Shown: positions 6,990 through 10,665 of the stretch, piece after piece | Layout of the letters: the number at the start of each line of letters is the position of its first letter | Numbering within the stretch: the first letter of the stretch is position 1 | Source of the DNA: an uncultured Selenomonadaceae bacterium | GTDB taxonomy: Bacteria; Bacillota; Negativicutes; Selenomonadales; Selenomonadaceae | Direction of reading: 5' to 3' | Assembly: GCA_905233325.1 (NCBI GenBank) | Contig: CAJODU010000052.1 | Span: 1 to 10,665, forward strand | DNA: 10,665 nucleotides | Made by a program: the position numbers and the translations under genes | Notes under the pieces: generated by a model | Seen by the model: the letters and a program-made list of their open reading frames with translations, nothing else | What the model was told of the DNA's origin: nothing | The model's database searches: none

Positions 6990-7583
6990 TTAAGCAGAAG
7001 CGGATTCTTTCTCCTTCTTCTCGCGAATTGCGTCGAGAACGTAAACAGCGTTGCGGATAACAGCACTGAGGACGCCGACAGTATTGGCGATAGGAGCATT
7101 CATGCTGCCAAGGAGTTTTGCAATGAGCTGCTCTCTTGAAGGCAGATTTGCAAGTGCCTTGACTTCTTTATCGTCGATAACTTTACCTTCAACAAGACCG
7201 GCTTTAATAGTAAGAATACCGGCATCTTCCAGCTTGTTCTTCTTTATGAAGTCGCAGATAACCTTTGCAGGTGCAACAGCGTCCTCTTTCGAGAAAGCAA
7301 GTGCGGTAGTACCTGCGAGGTGTGCAGTGAGTTCATCAAGTCCTGCCTCTTTAGCGGCAAGATTAGTCATAGTATTTTTGACAACATGGTAATTGACACC
7401 CGCTGCTCTGAGTTCGCGGCGAAGTTCAGTATCCATAGCAACTGTCAACTTATTGTAGCTGGTGAAGACTGCACCTTTAGCATTTGTCAGATGATCCTTC
7501 AATTCAGCAACGACAGCTCTTTTCTTGTCAGTTACCTTTGAATCATATCCAGCCTTTTGTTTCTTTTCAGCCATTTTTAACAT
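6990..7583 (-). CDS. rplJ: 50S ribosomal protein L10
   Basis: L10 anchors the L7/L12 dimers to 23S rRNA at the stalk base. The 197-residue protein has the L10 core (KGAVFTSYNKLTV, then LRRELRAAGVNYHVVKNT) and a C-terminal helix that would bind L7/L12 dimers. It is longer than the common 165-175 residues, because of a lysine-rich N-terminal stretch of about 15-20 residues and a charged tail (REKKEKESASA). ATG at 7583 lies four bases from AGGAGG (7593-7588); a second ATG at 7574 (MAEKK) is 13 bases away, so the start could be either. An L10 leader precedes the gene, implying feedback by L10-L12 on the rplJL transcript. Confidence 0.96.
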   Translation of the reverse strand: MLKMAEKKQKAGYDSKVTDKKRAVVAELKDHLTNAKGAVFTSYNKLTVAMDTELRRELRAAGVNYHVVKNTMTNLAAKEAGLDELTAHLAGTTALAFSKEDAVAPAKVICDFIKKNKLEDAGILTIKAGLVEGKVIDDKEVKALANLPSREQLIAKLLGSMNAPIANTVGVLSAVIRNAVYVLDAIREKKEKESASA

Positions 7584-7620
7584 TTCACCTCCTCAAATTG
7601 ATTCGGAATATATTCCAATT

Positions 7621-7650
7621 AAGAAACCTCCGACCATACGAAATCGGAGG
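7621..7650 (-). terminator. Attenuator hairpin of the rplJ leader
   Basis: On the minus strand CCTCCGA (7650-7644) pairs perfectly with TCGGAGG (7633-7627) across a ten-base loop, followed by TTTCTTAATT. The U tract is interrupted, as expected for a conditional terminator. The 5' arm can also pair with the identical TCGGAG in the L10-binding core upstream (7691-7686), giving an antiterminator. Confidence 0.65.
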
Positions 7651-7738
7651 AGAATTCTTCTCAAGCAAAGCAAAATATTAATGCTCTCCGACCTCGGCAG
7701 GAACTTTAATCGACAAGTCGAACCTGCTGTCTATGGTC
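7651..7738 (-). promoter_or_regulatory. L10-binding leader RNA of rplJL
   Basis: The transcript between rplA and rplJ contains the conserved L10-leader elements: GACC at 7738-7735, AGACAGCAGG, a stem closed by CGACTTGTCG, then CCTGCCGAGGTC ending at 7690. GACC pairs with GGTC and CAGG with CCTG around the internal loop with kink-turn character. In this leader class, bound L10(L12)4 favours the downstream terminator, so excess stalk protein lowers rplJL expression. Only a weak promoter candidate (TTGTTG-16-TAAAAT, overlapping the end of rplA) was seen, so rplJL may be transcribed mainly by read-through. Confidence 0.8.
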
Positions 7739-7779
7739 AAATTTTTTTATTTGATTTTTAGATTTTTGATTTTATCTTA

Positions 7780-8466
7780 TTAAGCCGTTACAACAACCGG
7801 CACACCGGGACCCATGGTAGCACTGATGGTAATAGTCTTGACATATTGTCCCTTAGCACCTGAAGGTTTAGCCTTGATAAGAGTATCCATCAAAGTTTGA
7901 TAGTTCTCTTCGATCTTAGTCTCATCAAATGAGGCCTTGCCAATCGGGCAGTGAACATTACCCTGCTTGTCAGTTCTGTATTCAACTTTACCGGCTTTCT
8001 GCTCAGAGATTGCCTTAGCAATATCCATAGTAACCGTACCAAGTTTTGGGTTAGGCATCAAGCCGCGAGGTCCGAGAATTTTACCGAGACGACCGACAAC
8101 ACCCATCATGTCTGGAGTTGCCACTGCGACATCAAAATCCAGCCAGCCGCCTTGAATCTTCTGAACGAGTTCATCAGAACCGACAAAGTCAGCACCGGCT
8201 TTTTCAGCCTCGGTGACTTTATCGCCCTTAGCAAAGGCAAGGACTCTCTTGGATTTACCTGTACCATTCGGAAGAACGACTGCACCGCGGACTTGCTGAT
8301 CTGCATATTTAGGATCAACGCCCAGACGGACATGCAATTCAATCGTCTCATCAAACTTTGTTGTAGCGGTTTTCTTGACGAGGTCTACAGCTTCCTTGAC
8401 AGAATAGAATTTACCTTCTTCAAGGAGCTTTTCAGCCTCGCGAAATCTTTTGCTACTCTTTGCCAT
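7780..8466 (-). CDS. rplA: 50S ribosomal protein L1
   Basis: A 228-residue L1, the mobile stalk protein that helps move deacylated tRNA out of the E site. Recognisable stretches are KFDETIELHVRLGVDPK near residues 38-54, the interdomain signature GRLGKILGPRGLMPNPK, and the C-terminal two-domain closure with TISATMGPGV near the end. Length is normal. GAGGAG lies eight bases before the ATG. It follows rplK by 55 bases and precedes the rplJ leader. In several bacteria L1 represses the rplK-rplA mRNA by binding near rplK; no clear L1 target was made out here. Confidence 0.97.
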   Translation of the reverse strand: MAKSSKRFREAEKLLEEGKFYSVKEAVDLVKKTATTKFDETIELHVRLGVDPKYADQQVRGAVVLPNGTGKSKRVLAFAKGDKVTEAEKAGADFVGSDELVQKIQGGWLDFDVAVATPDMMGVVGRLGKILGPRGLMPNPKLGTVTMDIAKAISEQKAGKVEYRTDKQGNVHCPIGKASFDETKIEENYQTLMDTLIKAKPSGAKGQYVKTITISATMGPGVPVVVTA

Positions 8467-8521
8467 TAGAATTTCTCCTCTCGTGGTATTTGCGATTAAT
8501 TAAATCTCCCACTAATTTGAC

Positions 8522-8944
8522 TCAGACTACTTCAATGCCCATACTGCGAGCGGTGCCTTCGATCATTCGAGTGGCCGCCTCAATATCGGCAGCATTGAGG
8601 TCTTTCATCTTCTGCTCAGCTATCTCTTGAGCCTTAGCACGCGGAATTTTTGCAACCTTGTTCTTGTTGGGTTCGCCTGAAGCCTTTTCAATACCCGCTG
8701 CCTTCTTCAAGAGGACTGCTGCCGGCGGGGTTTTGGTTATGAACGTGAAAGATCTGTCTTCGTAAACCGAAATCTCAACAGGAATAATCAAACCTGCCTG
8801 TTGTGCTGTCCTGTCGTTAAATTCCTTGACGAAAGCCATAATATTGACGCCCGCCTGACCGAGTGCAGGACCTACAGGAGGAGCCGGAGTTGCTTTACCT
8901 GCCGGAACTTGCAGCTTGACTACCTTTGTCACTTTCTTTGCCAT
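8522..8944 (-). CDS. rplK: 50S ribosomal protein L11
   Basis: A 140-residue L11 of normal length, which binds the GTPase-associated centre of 23S rRNA with L10 and is involved in the stringent response. The N-terminal domain has the proline-rich switch PPVGPALGQAGVN at about 22-34, and the C-terminal RNA-binding domain runs from about 70 (KTPPAAVLLKKAAG). AGAAGGTG lies just upstream of the ATG. The 73-base gap to nusG (8945-9017) contains a weak hairpin, CGTTC/GAACG at 8979-9001, and no convincing promoter, so it is probably co-transcribed with nusG. Confidence 0.97.
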   Translation of the reverse strand: MAKKVTKVVKLQVPAGKATPAPPVGPALGQAGVNIMAFVKEFNDRTAQQAGLIIPVEISVYEDRSFTFITKTPPAAVLLKKAAGIEKASGEPNKNKVAKIPRAKAQEIAEQKMKDLNAADIEAATRMIEGTARSMGIEVV

Positions 8945-9017
8945 CGTTTCACCTTCTTTCCTTGCCTTTGCTATTTAACGTTCAAATTATATTATCGAAC
9001 GCTTTTGACTTTTTTGA

Positions 9018-9545
9018 TTAAAGTTTTTCGACTTGATCAAAATCAAGCTCTACGGGTTTACCCTCAACTATAACAACTACGCGGTGTTTGTTGGTGTCGA
9101 TTTCCTTTACTACTGCAGAGTAATCCTCCAGCCAGCCGGAAGTAATGCGAACTTTGTCATTGACTTTGATTTTCATCGAAAGAGTTTCCAGATCTTTTGC
9201 CGAGACATTCAAAATCTTATTGGCCTCTTCATCAGTAAGCGGAATAGGCTCCTTCTCTGATCCGACAAAGCCGGTTACGCCTTGAGTATTTCTGACAACA
9301 TACCAGGAATAGTTGTTGACAATCATATTGACCAGCACATAACCTGGAAAAACCTTGCGCTGGACATTCTTTTTTTTGCCTTCTTTGACTTCAGTTTCCG
9401 TGTGCATCGGCACAACGACTTCAAAAATCACGTCACCGAGGTTTTGAGAGGCAACTTTTTTTTCAAGATTTACTTTAACCTTGTTTTCATATCCGGAATA
9501 TGTATGAACAACATACCATGCTCTGGGACCTCTTTGCTGATCCAT
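9018..9545 (-). CDS. nusG: Transcription elongation/termination factor NusG
   Basis: NusG binds RNA polymerase through its NGN domain and, through the KOW domain, contacts Rho or ribosomal protein S10. The 175-residue protein has the NGN domain (RAWYVVHTYSGYENKVKVNL at 8-27, FPGYVLVNM, VRNTQGVTGFVG) and a C-terminal KOW domain from about 128. The KOW part is atypical. The usual GPF becomes GWL, the invariant Gly of the KOW motif is Ala (DYSAVVKEID), and the loop that normally reads like IFGRxTPVEL is cut to VEGKPVEL, about four residues shorter. AGAGGTG supports the ATG at 9545. The gene starts 12 bases after secE, the classic secE-nusG pair. Confidence 0.96.
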   Translation of the reverse strand: MDQQRGPRAWYVVHTYSGYENKVKVNLEKKVASQNLGDVIFEVVVPMHTETEVKEGKKKNVQRKVFPGYVLVNMIVNNYSWYVVRNTQGVTGFVGSEKEPIPLTDEEANKILNVSAKDLETLSMKIKVNDKVRITSGWLEDYSAVVKEIDTNKHRVVVIVEGKPVELDFDQVEKL

Positions 9546-9557
9546 GAAAACACCTCT

Positions 9558-9764
9558 TTACCTCAATAAAACGTGAAACAGCCTTGCAAAAATAGTATCA
9601 CACACCCAGATGAGTGCACAGACTATGACAACCGCAATACCAACAACACAGGTATAGGAAGTGAGTTCCTTTTTAGTCGGCCACGAAACTTTCTTCAATT
9701 CGTTGCGGACTTCTTCAATGAATTTTGCAGGACTGCTGCCGGATTTTTCATTTGCTTCCGTCAA
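9558..9764 (-). CDS. secE: Preprotein translocase subunit SecE
   Basis: SecE clamps SecY in the inner-membrane protein channel. This is the short, single-span form of 68 residues: a cytoplasmic amphipathic helix (AKFIEEVRNELKKVSWPT, with the conserved WPT at 28-30), then a transmembrane segment at about 38-62. The start is TTG at 9764, since an in-frame TAG lies directly upstream and no internal Met exists in this frame; AAGGGTG about nine bases before it is the probable ribosome binding site. It sits between rpmG (46 bases) and nusG (12 bases). Confidence 0.94.
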   Translation of the reverse strand: MTEANEKSGSSPAKFIEEVRNELKKVSWPTKKELTSYTCVVGIAVVIVCALIWVCDTIFARLFHVLLR

Positions 9765-9810
9765 CTATGCTCACACCCTTCGAGTGATTTAACATACCAC
9801 CAAGAGCGGA

Positions 9811-9960
9811 TTATTTTGTCTCTTTATGCAGGGTATGCTTTTTGCAGAATTTGCAATACTTTTTAAATTCCAATCTATCGGGATTGTTTTTCTTATTTTT
9901 ATTTGTCCTATAGTTGCGATTTTTACATTCAGAACAGGACAAAGTCAACTTCACACGCAT
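9811..9960 (-). CDS. rpmG: 50S ribosomal protein L33
   Basis: A 49-residue L33 starting MRVKLTLSCSECKNRNY and ending KKHTLHKETK. Two CxxC pairs, Cys9/Cys12 and Cys36/Cys39, mark the zinc-binding form. The ATG at 9960 has AAGGAG nine bases upstream. It is the first gene after the strong promoter of the cluster, in the usual place before secE. No tRNA-Trp gene lies between rpmG and secE, unlike in many relatives. Confidence 0.95.
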   Translation of the reverse strand: MRVKLTLSCSECKNRNYRTNKNKKNNPDRLEFKKYCKFCKKHTLHKETK

Positions 9961-9999
9961 TACAGCCAACTCCTTCCACTAGTTTAAACAACATACGCT

Positions 10000-10028
10000 A
10001 TTATATAGCCTTACTAAAGATTTGTCAA
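10000..10028 (-). promoter_or_regulatory. Consensus sigma-70 promoter of the rpmG-secE-nusG-rpl cluster
   Basis: On the minus strand a perfect TTGACA (10028-10023) is separated by exactly 17 bases from a perfect TATAAT (10005-10000). Transcription would begin near 9993, leaving a leader of about 30 bases before rpmG. Such strength suits a ribosomal protein unit. Between it and the rpsT terminator (10029-10110) nothing else was recognised. Confidence 0.9.
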
Positions 10029-10110
10029 TAGTGTATGAAAATTATTCGCAGGAATCACCCATTAAAATTCACTAAAATGAAATAAGAATCTCCTGTTTCC
10101 AAATTGCAAC

Positions 10111-10144
10111 AAAAAAGCCCATATCATTAAAAACAATGGACTTT
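10111..10144 (-). terminator. Rho-independent terminator of rpsT
   Basis: On the minus strand AAAGTCCAT pairs with ATGGGCTTT (one G-U pair) around an A+T-rich loop and is followed by a run of six T's reading into 10111. It lies directly after the rpsT stop codon. Confidence 0.8.
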
Positions 10145-10152
10145 ATATTTTA

Positions 10153-10419
10153 TTATGCACCAAGCACGTTGACTTTTTTAGCCAATTTTGATTTTTTTCT
10201 TGCAGCTGCGTTTCTATGGATTGTATTGCTTGAAACGGCTTTATCAATAGCTTTATCAGCGAGTGCAAGAAGAGTCTTTGCTTCAGCAGCATTATTGTTC
10301 GCGATAGCCTCAAGGACTTTTTTAGATGCTTTCTTGATGTTGGTTTTCGCTAAAATGTTTCTTTCACGACGTTTGGCATCCTGCTTGATGCTCTTTACTG
10401 ATGCTTTAATATTAGGCAA
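10153..10419 (-). CDS. rpsT: 30S ribosomal protein S20
   Basis: S20 is a helical, lysine-rich protein that binds 16S rRNA in the body of the small subunit. The 88-residue product begins with the family's PNIKASVKSIKQDAKRRERN and ends with the usual HRNAAARKKSKLAKKVN. The start is TTG at 10419, seven bases after GGAGG (10431-10427); an in-frame ATG at 10467 would add a non-conserved 16 residues and lies upstream of the ribosome binding site and likely transcription start. A weak TTG start is also known for S20 in E. coli. The gene has its own promoter and terminator. Confidence 0.95.
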   Translation of the reverse strand: MPNIKASVKSIKQDAKRRERNILAKTNIKKASKKVLEAIANNNAAEAKTLLALADKAIDKAVSSNTIHRNAAARKKSKLAKKVNVLGA

Positions 10420-10433
10420 AATAAAACCTCCAT

Positions 10434-10450
10434 TTACAAAATTTTTGTAA
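10434..10450. repeat. Perfect 17-base inverted repeat at the start of the rpsT transcript
   Basis: TTACAAAA and TTTTGTAA flank one central base (10442). It begins about where rpsT transcription should start and ends three bases before the ribosome binding site, so it could be an operator or a 5'-end RNA hairpin. Its A+T-richness makes chance a fair alternative. Confidence 0.45.
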
Positions 10451-10457
10451 CGATAGA

Positions 10458-10486
10458 AGTTTAGCACATTCCGTCCAAAAATGCAA
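10458..10486 (-). promoter_or_regulatory. Sigma-70 type promoter of rpsT
   Basis: On the minus strand TTGCAT (10486-10481), a 17-base spacer and TAAACT (10463-10458). It falls in the short gap after addB, with the start point near 10451 ahead of the rpsT ribosome binding site. Confidence 0.65.
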
Positions 10487-10497
10487 GTAAAAATTTA

Positions 10498-10665
10498 TTA
10501 ATCTTTCGCATTTTCACTAAGTTCTTTTTGCATCATCTTGAAGATTTGCGGAGCTGTAAGAGCCGGAATATTTTGTCGGCTGTTGTTTTTGAGTGAAGTA
10601 TCAAAACCGCAGACGGAATCATAAGGGCAATAATCGCAAGCAGTTTTAGTTTTATTCTTGTAAGG
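10498..10665 (-). CDS. addB: ATP-dependent nuclease subunit B (AddB/RexB), C-terminal end
   Basis: Only the last 55 residues lie in the window. They read TACDYCPYDSVCGFD, the last three cysteines (C-x2-C-x5-C) of the AddB 4Fe-4S cluster that staples the C-terminal nuclease domain, followed by a short variable tail to a TAA. AddB works with AddA as the Bacillota counterpart of RecBCD, processing double-strand breaks for recombination; the first cysteine, the nuclease core and the helicase-like domain would be upstream, beyond the window. The match rests on a short segment, though the motif and tail are characteristic. The rpsT promoter follows within 12 bases of the stop. Confidence 0.82.
   Translation of the reverse strand, partial: PYKNKTKTACDYCPYDSVCGFDTSLKNNSRQNIPALTAPQIFKMMQKELSENAKD

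Noticed and set aside
8945..9017. Promoter for rplK, suggested by a TATAAT on the minus strand
   Set aside because: No -35-like hexamer lies 16-18 bases upstream; the A+T-rich gap and the continuous gene order favour read-through from the rpmG promoter.
9765..9810. tRNA-Trp gene between rpmG and secE, common in related gene orders
   Set aside because: The 46-base gap is too short and shows no cloverleaf elements.
1..10665. CRISPR arrays, insertion sequences, phage genes or toxin-antitoxin pairs
   Set aside because: No regularly spaced repeats, transposase motifs, terminal inverted repeats or other such genes were seen.

Overview
The window looks like a chromosomal stretch of an anaerobic member of the Bacillota, most likely in or near the Negativicutes. 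This is an inference. It rests on Bacillota-type AddB with a C-terminal Fe-S motif, an L10-leader attenuator, a MeaB chaperone of the methylmalonyl-CoA mutase (propionate) pathway, a ferredoxin-tailed aldo/keto reductase, strong GGAGG-type ribosome binding sites and several TTG/GTG starts. No 16S or complete marker set is present to settle it.

Right part (about 6560-10665, all minus strand): the end of addB, then rpsT with its own promoter and terminator, then a textbook ribosomal/transcription cluster rpmG-secE-nusG-rplK-rplA-rplJ-rplL. The cluster is driven by a perfect TTGACA-17-TATAAT promoter. An L10-binding leader and attenuator precede rplJL. Unusually, rplL is followed by a hairpin terminator and a convergent gene rather than rpoB-rpoC. 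The NusG C-terminal KOW domain lacks the conserved FGR-type loop.

Middle (about 3450-6540, plus strand): a glycogen branching enzyme of the GH13_8 type behind a strong promoter, a hairpin terminator, and a Cof-type HAD phosphatase. The branching-enzyme mRNA has an odd leader: a perfect AGGAGG lies about 50 nt before the start codon, and a hairpin lies between them that could bring the two together.

Left part (1-3322, minus strand): divergently from the branching enzyme run an aldo/keto reductase with two 4Fe-4S motifs, meaB broken by one frameshift, and a hexapeptide-repeat O-acetyltransferase cut by the window edge. The acetyltransferase is visibly more A+T-rich than its neighbours. It carries a run of ten G's inside its reading frame, and either a one-base gain or loss meets a stop within a few codons, which is the design of a phase-variable surface-glycan gene.

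The most rewarding points for follow-up are the poly-G switch, the glgB leader, the meaB frameshift, the missing rpoBC neighbour and the shortened NusG KOW loop.
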